Shown piece by piece: positions 52,365-62,130 of a stretch of DNA of 64,000 nt; position 1 is the stretch's first letter; each line of letters opens with the position of its first letter. Below the pieces are notes generated by a model that saw only the letters and a program-made list of their open reading frames with translations, ran no database searches and was not told the origin of the DNA. Source of the DNA: Armatimonadota bacterium (GTDB taxonomy: Bacteria > Armatimonadota > Zipacnadia > Zipacnadales > UBA11051); assembly GCA_013178155.1 (NCBI GenBank), contig JABLXH010000005.1, positions 29,293 to 93,292 on the forward strand, given 5' to 3'. A program made the translations under genes and the position numbers.

Positions 52365-52458
52365 CGCTTGCTCCGACGGATGGAAACTGGGTTGTCACTC
52401 ACCGGGACTGTCTTCGGAAAGGCTGCGCCCGTCCCGGGAGTTTGCCGCCAGAGAGTGG

Positions 52459-53730
<1,272 letters not shown>

Positions 53731-53762
53731 CTATCGGGGGTAGGCGGCTCCCGCCGCCGTTG

Positions 53763-54623
53763 TCACGCCCGGGCAACCAGATCGCCAATGGTGGAACGGA
53801 CATACCAGGCAGCCGCCTCCTGCCAGGGGCGCAGAGAAGGCTGGCCCAGGTCTGCCCAGCGGTCGTTGGCAAGCGGCGCGTAGCGGGGGCGGGATGTCAC
53901 GCTGCCCCAGTCGGCACTCGAGATGGGACAGACACGCGTAGTCAGACCAGCCTCGCGCACGGCCAGACGCGCCAGTTGAAACCACGAGCAGATGCCCTGA
54001 CCTGTCAGGTGCAAGACCCCCGTCACGTCGCTTGCTGCCACTATCCACAGAGCAGAGGCCAGGTCCGTTGTCAGCGTCGGTGACCCGTATTCGTCGGCGA
54101 CCACTCTAAGCTCGGCACGGCTCTGGGCGGCTCTGAGGATCGTTGCTACGAAGTTCTTGCCTGCTGGTCCATAGAGCCACTGCGTCCGCACGATACAGTG
54201 GTCAGGGAGCCGCGCCACCGCCCGCTCTCCCCGTAGCTTGCTCTCACCGTAGGGATTCAGCGGCCCAACACGATCGTGTTCCCGGTAGGGACGGCCCAGC
54301 GTGCCAGGAAAGACATAGTCGGTGCTGATGTACACCAGACGGTTTCCAATGGCCATACAGGCCTGAGCAAGAAGCTCCGTCGCCACGGCATTGTTGGTCA
54401 TGGCTCGGTCCGGATCTCGAGTGCAACCGTCCACATCAGTCCAGGCGGCGCAATGAACGACGGCATCCGGGCTATGCTCAGAGATGAGTTTCGCGGCAAC
54501 ACCGGGCTGAGACAGGTCACCGTCGTTGATGTCCACCGGCACCACGTCCACACTCGGCGGCGCCGCGAGGCATAGTGCCACTCCGAGCATCCCCTGGGCT
54601 CCGGTAACCATGACGCGTGCCAT
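53763..54623 (-). CDS. rfbD: dTDP-4-dehydrorhamnose reductase-like (RmlD) SDR
   Basis: A 286-aa extended short-chain dehydrogenase. VTGAQGMLG gives the NAD(P) motif, CAAWTDVDGCTRDPDRA matches the RmlD-specific segment, YISTDYVFPG is the Thr/Asp region, and YGESKLRGE carries the catalytic YxxxK. RmlD performs the last step of dTDP-L-rhamnose synthesis. No rmlA, rmlB or rmlC is near, so another role such as a MAT2B-like or sugar reductase remains possible. GGAGG precedes the ATG. Probably the first gene of the unit through ahcY, the TagA fusion and two kinases. Confidence 0.82.
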   Translation of the reverse strand: MARVMVTGAQGMLGVALCLAAPPSVDVVPVDINDGDLSQPGVAAKLISEHSPDAVVHCAAWTDVDGCTRDPDRAMTNNAVATELLAQACMAIGNRLVYISTDYVFPGTLGRPYREHDRVGPLNPYGESKLRGERAVARLPDHCIVRTQWLYGPAGKNFVATILRAAQSRAELRVVADEYGSPTLTTDLASALWIVAASDVTGVLHLTGQGICSWFQLARLAVREAGLTTRVCPISSADWGSVTSRPRYAPLANDRWADLGQPSLRPWQEAAAWYVRSTIGDLVARA

Positions 54624-54641
54624 ACCAGACCTCCGCGGGAC

Positions 54642-54671
54642 AGGTTAGCAGCGAGGGACGCTCCGAGTCAA
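54642..54671 (-). promoter_or_regulatory. Possible promoter of the rfbD-ahcY unit
   Basis: Minus strand TTGACT (54671-54666), 18 bases, TAACCT (54647-54642). The -35 is good and the -10 weak. It lies in the 53-base gap before the RmlD-like gene. Confidence 0.4.
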
Positions 54672-54676
54672 TGCAG

Positions 54677-55342
54677 CTAGTGCGAAAGAGCGTAGGCCAC
54701 GATGTTGATGCCCATCCGCAGTGCTGCCTCACGCGCCTCAGGGGGGTCCTGGTGGACGTCCGGGCTCTCCCAACCATCGTTCAGGTCGGTGTTGAAGCTG
54801 TAGAACAGCACGAGCCGGCCCTGGTGGATAATGCCATAGCCATGGGGCGGGCCACCGTGGTGTTCGTGTATCTTCGGCAAACCGCCCGGAAAGTCATACA
54901 CGCCGTGGTAGACCGGGTGGTCAAAGGGGATCTCCACGAGGCTGTTGGCCGGGAAGAGCACCTTCACTGCCTGTCGGAACGACTCATCCATGCCGTAGTT
55001 GTCGTCTACGTGCAGAAAGCCACCGTGCTGGAGGTAATCGCGCAGGAGCCTTGCCTCGGCTTCAGTGAAGGCAATACGGCCGTGGCCGGTGGCGAAGAGG
55101 ATGGCGTAGTCAAACAGACGCCGATCGGTTAGCCCCACGATCCCCGGATTCGGATCAACTTCAAGACCCAGACGGCTGCGCACGGCCGCGATGAGATTCG
55201 GGACCGAGGTCGGGTTGGCGTACCAGTCACCTCCGCCGCCGTACTTGAGGCGTCCGAAGCGCAACGGACTGGAAAGGGCAGCGTGGGTCGCACCCGAGAG
55301 CAGATAGAGGCAGAGCAGGAGACAGCGGAGCCAGACCGCCAT
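54677..55342 (-). CDS. DUF4159 domain secreted protein
   Basis: A 221-aa protein with a signal peptide (about 1-21, ending THA-A). The DUF4159 pattern is visible: FGRLKYGGGGDWYANPTSVPNLI at the start, then DYAILFATGHGRI, DYLQHGGFLHVDDNYG and EIPFDHPVYH. These proteins resemble a glutamine-amidotransferase-like fold of unknown activity and often lie beside MoxR or BatA-type envelope genes. Here the gene starts 3 bases after the stop of the LptA-like gene, suggesting an envelope task. Confidence 0.78.
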   Translation of the reverse strand: MAVWLRCLLLCLYLLSGATHAALSSPLRFGRLKYGGGGDWYANPTSVPNLIAAVRSRLGLEVDPNPGIVGLTDRRLFDYAILFATGHGRIAFTEAEARLLRDYLQHGGFLHVDDNYGMDESFRQAVKVLFPANSLVEIPFDHPVYHGVYDFPGGLPKIHEHHGGPPHGYGIIHQGRLVLFYSFNTDLNDGWESPDVHQDPPEAREAALRMGINIVAYALSH

Positions 55343-55345
55343 CGT

Positions 55346-56332
55346 CTATTCCTCCGGGCCTGGCGCGGCGCCGGAGGAGTCAGCGCCCACCGGCGGCGTG
55401 GGCGCCTCTGGCTCTGCCTTCTTCTTGCGCAGGGCCACTCCGGAGACCTTGTCGGCCTTCACCCACTCCTCATCAACGTGGATGACGGCTTTCTCGCACC
55501 GCATCTCGTCTCCATCCCTGGACTGAATCAGAACGTCACCCGTGAGCGTGATCAGACGCTCGAGGTCCTGGTACACCGCTTCGTTTGCAAAGACGGTCCT
55601 GTCCTGCTGGACTGCCTTCACCCGCGGCGTAGCCACCATCCTCTTCTGGTCGTCCGCGTAGTAATAGTCAACCCGCTCACAAGTGATGTACGTCGGGCGG
55701 TAACGTGCCTCGCCAGGCGGCAGCGGCTTGCCCTTACCCGGCGCTTTGTCCGGCGCGTTGGCTTCGGCGGCTGCCCGGGACAGGTTCTGTCCGTCCGGTG
55801 GTGCTGGAGTGTGCTTGTGGGGGCCCTTGTCTCGTGAGACTGACGCTTTCCAGTCAGGTGCCCCCCGCACTCCCTGGCTGTCCGGCTTCTTCTGGGCCAC
55901 GATCCGCACATTGCCCGTGACAGTGATGAACTCGTCGTCGAAATCAGCGGTCAGCAGGTCACCCGTGATCGTCGCCTCTTTGTCCACAACCTTGAGATTC
56001 CCGCTGGCCGTCATACTGTTAGCCTGCTCATCATAGTCCGCTGCATCACAGTACAGCCTGACATCCCGGGTCAGGATACGGACATTGCCGCGGAGGTGGT
56101 GCGGGCCAGTGTCGCTCTCTGACTGCAGCAGGTCGGCCCACTCGATGATGACCCGGTCGTCCTGCTCTGGGGTGTCGGGTGCCGTCGAGGTCTCGTTCCC
56201 TGCGGCCTTGGCTGCCTTGCCCTCATTGGAGTCGGCCGGGGGAGCCGCGCGCTGCTGCGGCAGCGCGGTCGGCGCCACCAGCAGTATAGCGCCGAACAGG
56301 AGGGCTAGTAGACAACGCCAGTTCTTGCACAT
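55346..56332 (-). CDS. lptA: LptA/OstA-like LPS transport protein
   Basis: A 328-aa periplasmic protein (signal peptide about 1-26, ending PQQRA). Two OstA-like beta repeats are visible: residues about 60-150 (HHLRGNVRILTRDVRLYCDAADYDEQANSMTASG in segments, ITGDLLTADFDDEFITVTGNV) and about 210-300 (ITCERVDYYYADDQKRM, LTGDVLIQSRDGDEMRCEKAVIHV). A ~55-residue Lys/Pro-rich linker separates them, unlike compact LptA. Nine bases after the LptC-like gene. It should bridge lipopolysaccharide from the inner to the outer membrane; lptB, lptF and lptG are not in view. Confidence 0.75.
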   Translation of the reverse strand: MCKNWRCLLALLFGAILLVAPTALPQQRAAPPADSNEGKAAKAAGNETSTAPDTPEQDDRVIIEWADLLQSESDTGPHHLRGNVRILTRDVRLYCDAADYDEQANSMTASGNLKVVDKEATITGDLLTADFDDEFITVTGNVRIVAQKKPDSQGVRGAPDWKASVSRDKGPHKHTPAPPDGQNLSRAAAEANAPDKAPGKGKPLPPGEARYRPTYITCERVDYYYADDQKRMVATPRVKAVQQDRTVFANEAVYQDLERLITLTGDVLIQSRDGDEMRCEKAVIHVDEEWVKADKVSGVALRKKKAEPEAPTPPVGADSSGAAPGPEE

Positions 56333-56341
56333 GTCCTGTGG

Positions 56342-57046
56342 TCACCGGGGAAGCGGTGTGGCCTGGCTTCTCCTCGGGCTCAGTATCGCCTGCACCTTGC
56401 GCATCTCGAGCGTCTCGGTCGCAACGTTATAGACCAGTTGTCGCCCCATGAGCTTGTTTCCGTTACTGTAGAACCGCACCAGCCCCGGCACCCGGACGAT
56501 GTCGGTGTCAGGGAAATAACTCAGGTCACGGGCCGCCATCGAGGCCTTTCGCGCTCTGACCGTGACAAGGCCCGGGCAGTGCACTCGGCGTTCCTGCTCG
56601 ATCCAGCGCAGCCGGTCCGTGCTGATCAGGGCACCCTCGCTGGTGGTGGCTCGGACGTCTCCTGACACCTCCAGAGTGCCATCTGCCGTGTTCCCTTTGG
56701 CCTGCTGGGCGGTGAGCCGGATCGCCGGGGTGCCGGTCTTGTCGTAGATCACCGCCTCCTCCATGCCCCCGGCGGAGATGGCGTTCGCTCCGGCAGCGAC
56801 CTTCAGGTCCTTGAGCTGAACATGCCATGCCGTGCGTCCGCGGACCGTCTGGCGGATCACGGGGCGCGTCACACTGATCTCCTCACGGTTGCCAGAGGTC
56901 GCGGCTGGCGTCGCGGGGGACGTCGTACCGGCATCCTTGGCCGCGCCCTCGGGCCGTAGACTGCGATAGCCTACTATTCCGAGCGCCAAACCCACCGCCA
57001 GCGCGACGACCCCGACTGCAGCCCGTAACCGGCGATCACCTGGCAT
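56342..57046 (-). CDS. lptC: LptC-like LPS export protein
   Basis: A 234-aa bitopic protein: a transmembrane helix at about residues 10-28, then a linker and a periplasmic OstA/LptC-like beta domain (about 50-225) with VRGRTAWHVQLKDLKV, EAVIYDKTGTPAIRLTAQQA, LISTDRLRWIEQERRVHC. Fits LptC (YrbK), which receives LPS from LptBFG and passes it to LptA, encoded directly downstream. The ATG at 57046 is chosen; a GTG three codons upstream is also possible. Neither has a strong Shine-Dalgarno. Confidence 0.75.
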   Translation of the reverse strand: MPGDRRLRAAVGVVALAVGLALGIVGYRSLRPEGAAKDAGTTSPATPAATSGNREEISVTRPVIRQTVRGRTAWHVQLKDLKVAAGANAISAGGMEEAVIYDKTGTPAIRLTAQQAKGNTADGTLEVSGDVRATTSEGALISTDRLRWIEQERRVHCPGLVTVRARKASMAARDLSYFPDTDIVRVPGLVRFYSNGNKLMGRQLVYNVATETLEMRKVQAILSPRRSQATPLPR

Positions 57047-57152
57047 GGCTTCCACTACCGGCGGATGTCGAAGGCGCCCAACGCATGTTCTCGGCGCATA
57101 GTCATCGGTCCCATTTGCCTACAGGCCCAGTCAAAAGAAGGGCGCCGGCCGC

Positions 57153-57761
57153 CTATAGGGGTGGCGGCGGTGGCGGCGAGTTACTCAGCGTGATATTCGC
57201 CGTGACACTGGCCTGGTTCGTGACGGTGACGGTGGCGCTGCCACTGGTCTGGCCGTCAGCGCTCACCGCCATGACGGTCTGTCTACCGATGGGTACGTTG
57301 TACAATGTGTACGAGCCGTCGGACTTGGTCAGAGCCTGTTTGCCCCCGGCCTGGACCGAGGCGCCGGAGGCGGCCGATCCCGCCTCGGTGACCACGCCTG
57401 TCACCTGTCCAAACCCCTGTAAGAGCGCCGGGCGCAGGTACACGGTGTTCACGCTCAGCCCGCCACCGACGTACGAGATGGGTTCGATGGCGGTCTGATA
57501 GCCGTCGGCAGCCACCGTGATGGTCCGGGCTCCTGCGGGCACGTTCTGGAGGGAGAACTGACCATTGCTGTCGGTGGTGTCGGTCTGGCCGGTGTTAGCC
57601 ACCACACGCGCGCCGCTGACAGGGGTCAGGTCCCCATCGTCGAGCACCCTTCCCTGGAGAACAAGCAGTGATGCACCGCCTCCCCCACAGCCTGGCAACC
57701 ATAGAGCAGCGACAAATGCTATGACCAACGGTAACAAAGCGGTCGTGGGCAGACTGCGCAA
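57153..57761 (-). CDS. Lipoprotein with two carboxypeptidase-regulatory-like domains
   Basis: A 202-aa protein with a signal ending in a lipobox LPGC (Cys25). Two Cna-B/CarboxypepD_reg-type repeats follow: residues about 34-110 (LQGRVLDDGDLTPVSGARVV, DSNGQFSLQNVPAGARTITV) and about 117-190 (VTGVVTEAGSAASGASV, SDGSYTLYNVPIGRQTVMAV). It ends in a PPPPPPL tail. The TTG start at 57761 is supported by GGAGG seven bases upstream and the promoter at 57801-57829. Function unknown; these domains are common in surface proteins. Confidence 0.75.
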   Translation of the reverse strand: MRSLPTTALLPLVIAFVAALWLPGCGGGGASLLVLQGRVLDDGDLTPVSGARVVANTGQTDTTDSNGQFSLQNVPAGARTITVAADGYQTAIEPISYVGGGLSVNTVYLRPALLQGFGQVTGVVTEAGSAASGASVQAGGKQALTKSDGSYTLYNVPIGRQTVMAVSADGQTSGSATVTVTNQASVTANITLSNSPPPPPPL

Positions 57762-57800
57762 AGCGGTGACCTCCTCGAGTTTGGACGCTCTGTAGCCAAG

Positions 57801-57829
57801 AATGTACCAGAAACCGATGGGGTGCTCAA
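57801..57829 (-). promoter_or_regulatory. Promoter of the 57153-57761 lipoprotein (and lptC-lptA)
   Basis: Minus strand TTGAGC (57829-57824), 17 bases, TGG-TACATT (TACATT 57806-57801), an extended -10. It lies 40 bases before the TTG start. Confidence 0.55.
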
Positions 57830-57857
57830 TAGCGGCCCCAGGGATCGGTGGTGCTTG

Positions 57858-59105
57858 TCATTGTACCGTGAGCACGAAATCAATGCCCGACAGGACCCGC
57901 CCGCCCCCGGGAACGGTCACCGTCCGGCGCACTGAACGGTCGCCGTAGCTTGCCGTGAGACGGTACTCGCCCGGCGGGATGAACATGGTGTAGTTGCCCG
58001 AAGCGGGTGTTGTGCAGCGGGCCCACTCCCGACCGGTGGCCAGCTCAACCGCGACGACCACGGCGCCCGAGTTGTCCGTAGCGCCGATGAGGGTCACAGT
58101 GCCCTGCACGTTGAAGGGACTCTCCGGCGGCTGTGGGGCAGATGGTGTCATCGCGACCCGCAGGCGCGCCATGCCGGGCAGTACCTCGACGACGGCGGTG
58201 TAGTCGTCGTAGCCGCTGAGGGAAGCGTGCAGTTCCTGACTCCCCACCGTGACGCCGGTGAAGGCGAACTCGCCCGTGGTGTCGGTGAGAACAGGGGACG
58301 ACGTACCCAAAGTCACCCTGACCCCTGACAACGGTGCATTGGTGAAGGCATCCACAACCGTTCCGCTGACGTCAATGACCGTGCTGCCGGGAAGCAGCTT
58401 GAGCGTGACCACGGGATTCTGGCTTCCTCCCGAGTCCTGGACCACATTGATGGTATCGGTCGCAGTGACGTAGTTCGGCGCTTCAGCGCTCAGTCGGCTG
58501 ACGCCGATGGGTATCCCACCGACGACGAACCCCCCTTCGGCGTCGGTGTACCCACGGACCTCGGTGGTCCCCGTGACATCAGTATGCGCGAACCGCACCA
58601 GCGCCGACACTATGGGGGCGCCGGTTGCGCTGTCGGTGACCTTGCCCGACACAGTGCCGGTCAGCTCGGGGTCTGCTGGCTGCAACTCGACCGTGTAGAA
58701 GGTCACCACGGTCATGCTGATCTGGATCAGTTCGGCAAAGGTGACATACCCCGGCGCCGTCACCGTCAGGGGCTGCACCGGAGGAGTGCCTGTCCCGAAA
58801 GGAACGTCGCGGAGGACAACACTGCCTTCCGCCGGCGTGATGGTTCCACGCACCCCTCCGCAGATGGCGATGGCCTCGACGGCAATAGGCTCTTTGGTCT
58901 CGGCGTCCACGGCGTCAATGACCGCAATCGCTGCCGTCGGGGCCGGTGGCACTTCGGGACCGATGCCCCCGCAGCCGCTCAGGCCAGCGATGATGGCACC
59001 ACAGATGGCAGCGAGACATAGAACGACCCTGCCGTCTGACAGAGCGACACGGGTGGCCATTACCTCATGGCGATTGCGGTGGCTGTGTTGGCTTCTATCC
59101 ATCAT
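57858..59105 (-). CDS. Lipoprotein with repeated carboxypeptidase-regulatory-like domains
   Basis: A 415-aa protein with a hydrophobic segment and lipobox LSGC (about residue 48 from the ATG at 59105). About four beta-sandwich repeats follow, each with a G-x-V-x-D...A-x-V-x-x-x...T-D-x-x-G-x-F signature: SGKVTDSATGAPIVSALVRF, SGTVVDAFTNAPLSGVRVTL and others. The ATG at 59105 overlaps the upstream stop (ATGA); an ATG at 59060 would give a shorter signal. Probably an outer-surface lipoprotein, translationally coupled to the 1008-aa secreted protein. Confidence 0.72.
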   Translation of the reverse strand: MMDRSQHSHRNRHEVMATRVALSDGRVVLCLAAICGAIIAGLSGCGGIGPEVPPAPTAAIAVIDAVDAETKEPIAVEAIAICGGVRGTITPAEGSVVLRDVPFGTGTPPVQPLTVTAPGYVTFAELIQISMTVVTFYTVELQPADPELTGTVSGKVTDSATGAPIVSALVRFAHTDVTGTTEVRGYTDAEGGFVVGGIPIGVSRLSAEAPNYVTATDTINVVQDSGGSQNPVVTLKLLPGSTVIDVSGTVVDAFTNAPLSGVRVTLGTSSPVLTDTTGEFAFTGVTVGSQELHASLSGYDDYTAVVEVLPGMARLRVAMTPSAPQPPESPFNVQGTVTLIGATDNSGAVVVAVELATGREWARCTTPASGNYTMFIPPGEYRLTASYGDRSVRRTVTVPGGGRVLSGIDFVLTVQ

Positions 59106-62100
59106 AGCCACCGCCGAACCGTGAATGTGTGCGCCGCACGGGCCGCGGAGCCTTGCTGGTCGCGGGCCGAGATCAGCACCCGGTAGGTGCCGTTGCGGAC
59201 CGCCTTGCCCCGGGCATCGCGGGTGTTCCAGCTCACGACGTGCCGTCCCGCAGAGCGCGTGTGTCCAGCAGCTAGCACGCGGACCAGGGCTCCACGAGAG
59301 TCGCGTACCTCAATGTCAACACACGCCGGCAGGGAAAGTGCGTACGTGAAGGTGGCCATGGGTCCCACCGAGCGGGCACTCAGTCCACTGATGGTGAGCG
59401 ACAGAGGAACCGTACCCGTCTCGATCGCCAGCCGTCGTCTGCCGCCTTGTGCACCGGTTCGGAACCGGTAGTGAGGCATCGCCTTCATGCGACTGCGCCT
59501 GCCCGTGGCGGGATCGAGCAGAACCGGGTCGATTCCTCGGGGCAAGGACGAGACCTGCGGCCACGACAGCGTCACTAGCGTTCGGGGGAGGCTGCAGCTC
59601 ACCTCGAAGTCCCAGCGGTGGCCGTGTGCGCCCAGGGACCGTACGTCCGTCAGGTACTCTCCCGACTGGGCCCCCCAGTCCGTGTGGGGAAAGCGCACCT
59701 GCGCGTAGTCATCAACCCCGGGGGGCGCCACAAGGTCCAGGTGGTCAGGACCGTCGAGGGCCGTTGGGCCACACCCCAACCAGGCCGCCTCCGACCGGAG
59801 TGGGCCCGCGCTCACGACCAATGGAAGTCGCCATGTTACCTCCGGGCGAGTGGAGGTGTGCTGACTGGCCGTCTGCATGGTGCCCGGAGTGCCCAGACTT
59901 CGAGCGGCTGCGGTTGCTGTGTTGGCGGGGAAGATCAGGGCGGCCCCGCTGGGGGCGAGACAGCGCACCCAGTAGCCGGCCCAGGGGCTAAGGCTGGATT
60001 CGAGCTTGTACCCGGCTGTCTGGTCATAGGCAAACAGGCTGTCCTGGACCAGACGCTGAACCACGGCTTCTGACCAGTAGAGAGGCGCGGCGTCGCCTTC
60101 CCTGACCTGCAGATCGGTCAGTGTCACAGTCGATCGCCTGGGGCTCCCGATGAGGTTCCAGCCGGGAGCCAGCGGCAACTCGTAATCCCTCGCCGGATCT
60201 GGCTCAACGCCCTCAAGGATGACCGTGGTGTCATCGGCAACGCGAAGCCAGTAACCCTGGCCGGGGTTCTTGAAGGGAAACGATGGCCAGAGGCGATACT
60301 TGTTCTCGGCTGCTTGCAGGGGGTCCCACCACGCCATCAGCAGCCGCTCAGGGCTGATGCCCAGGACCGCGGAGGCGTCAGGATTGAGCGGGAGCAGCGG
60401 CAGCGACATGAGATGCAGGCCGTTGATACCATACTCGAAGGTGTGGGTCAGCGTCGCCTGTGGTCCCGCCTCGATGAAGCAGCAATAGGAGTCCCACCCG
60501 ATGTTGAACCGCCGCGTGACAGCATCTCCCGACCCGCTGGTGAAGGTGATAGCCACCTGCCGCGGCGTCAGAACCCCGGTAGTCAGCCGATCCCCCCACA
60601 CCCCCCGCTCCACAGGCACGTCCGTGAGCTCAGCAGTGCTCGACTGCACGGCGAGCGACCCGTCGTCCATGCCGAGGATCGCCCCATAGATGTTGTTCTC
60701 TCCCGGGTCAAAGCCTCTCATGCCGTAGGCGAAGGGGTAGTAGCGCCGAAGCCCCGCGACATCAATCTGCACCGTCACCCGTTGCGGCCCCCCGATGTTG
60801 TAGAAGGTGGGGAGGAGGAAGCCCTCGCCAGGAGTCGTACCGCCCGGCGGTATGTCAATGATGTTGCCCTCCTCGGCATAGAGCTGGATGTCAAAGGTAT
60901 CATTCCAGTAGACCGTCCTGGCTTGTCCGCCGAACGGCGTCTCGTCGCCGTCAGGAAGGGTCTCATAGAGTTCGCAGATGAGGGCGACCGACTGCGTCAA
61001 CGGTATGTTCCAGGTATAGAGCTTGGGGCCAGTGCGTACGCTTGTGTCCAGCACGTACTGACGTTCGTACCACTCAGCAAACGGGAGCCCCTCCACGACT
61101 GGCAGCGCCTGCGCAGCCAACTCCTTGAGCGACGGGACGTCGCCCGGGAGAGTAGTGGTGAAGTTGGCGTAGTATCGCTGGTTGAACTCGGCGAAGAAGG
61201 CGGGGTCCTCGATCCAGCACTTGAGCCAGGCCGCGCGCGCCATGGCGATACGCCACACCAGCATGTTCGTGGTCCCGGAGGAGGGATAGAAGGTGCTGTT
61301 GCCAAGCTCCGGCAGGTTCTGGCACTCATAGACCGACAAGGCGTAGAAGGGACCGGGGTCAATGGGGTCGTAGCCTGGTGAGACCCCGGGCTGGGTTTGG
61401 ATGGCGTAGGCCGCGGCCCCGATCATCCCCTGTTCCCAGGCGTCATAGAAAAGGATAGCATCATCATGGAAAGCGTTGAGCACCAGCATCAGAAGAACAT
61501 AGGTGTCCTCGGGGAAGTTGCCGCTAAGCGGCGGCAACCTTATCTCGTTGGCGGCCGCATCATAGATTCCTCCCTGAAGCTCCTGCAGGGTGCTATCCTG
61601 AATGACCTTGACCGTCAGATCGAAAGCCGGTGGGCCATAGATCAGCCTTGCCTTCGGCATCGCAGTGGCAAGGTAGCTCTCCAGCGCGGCCTGGTCACCG
61701 GCACTCCAACCCTCGAAGATGAACCTGATGTCGTTGGTGGCGGCACCGAGGCCTCCGTCCTGCGCTGTCTGCATCAGGTCTGGCTGGACCAGGCGACCGT
61801 TGCGGGTGTGAACGACTGTGCGCGGGAACCGCAGTCTGGCCGAACGCGGTACCAGTCCGGCGGCCTTCAGCTTTTTCAGCGTGGCTACTGCTGAAGCCAG
61901 TCGGGCCGGTTCATGCTGTGTGCTCACGGCGTACCCCACGCCTGCGGTGTGGAAGGCGTACTCCCACTCCTCGACCACGACGGCGCCCTGAGGCCCGTTG
62001 CAGCGCGAGTTGAAGGCAACGTTGGTCGTGTTGTGGAAGGGCGTGGCCGGAGCACTGCCAGCCGTGCCGATGGATGCCAACAGGGCGGCTGCCTGAAGCC

Positions 62101-62128
62101 AGCGCGCCGTGCTTCTCCCGTGCTGCAT
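59102..62128 (-). CDS. Large secreted protein with FlgD-like C-terminal domain
   Basis: A 1008-aa protein with a signal peptide (about 1-26, ending GSAPA). The N-terminal ~450 residues are mixed alpha/beta with a peptidase-like feel (YVLLMLVLNAFHDDAILFYDAWEQG) but no HExxH or other signature that I can confirm. Two segments of LPLAPGWNLIGSPRR and NPGQGYWLRVADD type are the tetrapeptide-like beta repeats often found before FlgD-like domains. The last ~75 residues are a FlgD Ig-like domain (SLPACVDIEVRDSRGALVRVL, GRHVVSWNTRDARGKAV, NGTYRVLISARDQ), which in many phyla ends secreted proteins. It begins 2 bases after the stop of the outer-membrane barrel gene (TGATAATG). Confidence 0.7.
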   Translation of the reverse strand: MQHGRSTARWLQAAALLASIGTAGSAPATPFHNTTNVAFNSRCNGPQGAVVVEEWEYAFHTAGVGYAVSTQHEPARLASAVATLKKLKAAGLVPRSARLRFPRTVVHTRNGRLVQPDLMQTAQDGGLGAATNDIRFIFEGWSAGDQAALESYLATAMPKARLIYGPPAFDLTVKVIQDSTLQELQGGIYDAAANEIRLPPLSGNFPEDTYVLLMLVLNAFHDDAILFYDAWEQGMIGAAAYAIQTQPGVSPGYDPIDPGPFYALSVYECQNLPELGNSTFYPSSGTTNMLVWRIAMARAAWLKCWIEDPAFFAEFNQRYYANFTTTLPGDVPSLKELAAQALPVVEGLPFAEWYERQYVLDTSVRTGPKLYTWNIPLTQSVALICELYETLPDGDETPFGGQARTVYWNDTFDIQLYAEEGNIIDIPPGGTTPGEGFLLPTFYNIGGPQRVTVQIDVAGLRRYYPFAYGMRGFDPGENNIYGAILGMDDGSLAVQSSTAELTDVPVERGVWGDRLTTGVLTPRQVAITFTSGSGDAVTRRFNIGWDSYCCFIEAGPQATLTHTFEYGINGLHLMSLPLLPLNPDASAVLGISPERLLMAWWDPLQAAENKYRLWPSFPFKNPGQGYWLRVADDTTVILEGVEPDPARDYELPLAPGWNLIGSPRRSTVTLTDLQVREGDAAPLYWSEAVVQRLVQDSLFAYDQTAGYKLESSLSPWAGYWVRCLAPSGAALIFPANTATAAARSLGTPGTMQTASQHTSTRPEVTWRLPLVVSAGPLRSEAAWLGCGPTALDGPDHLDLVAPPGVDDYAQVRFPHTDWGAQSGEYLTDVRSLGAHGHRWDFEVSCSLPRTLVTLSWPQVSSLPRGIDPVLLDPATGRRSRMKAMPHYRFRTGAQGGRRRLAIETGTVPLSLTISGLSARSVGPMATFTYALSLPACVDIEVRDSRGALVRVLAAGHTRSAGRHVVSWNTRDARGKAVRNGTYRVLISARDQQGSAARAAHTFTVRRWL

Positions 62129-62130
62129 TA

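Noticed and set aside
60314..61381. A 355-codon plus-strand frame opposite the 1008-aa secreted protein
   Set aside because: Antisense to an intact reading frame with a signal peptide and FlgD-like tail; no motif of its own.
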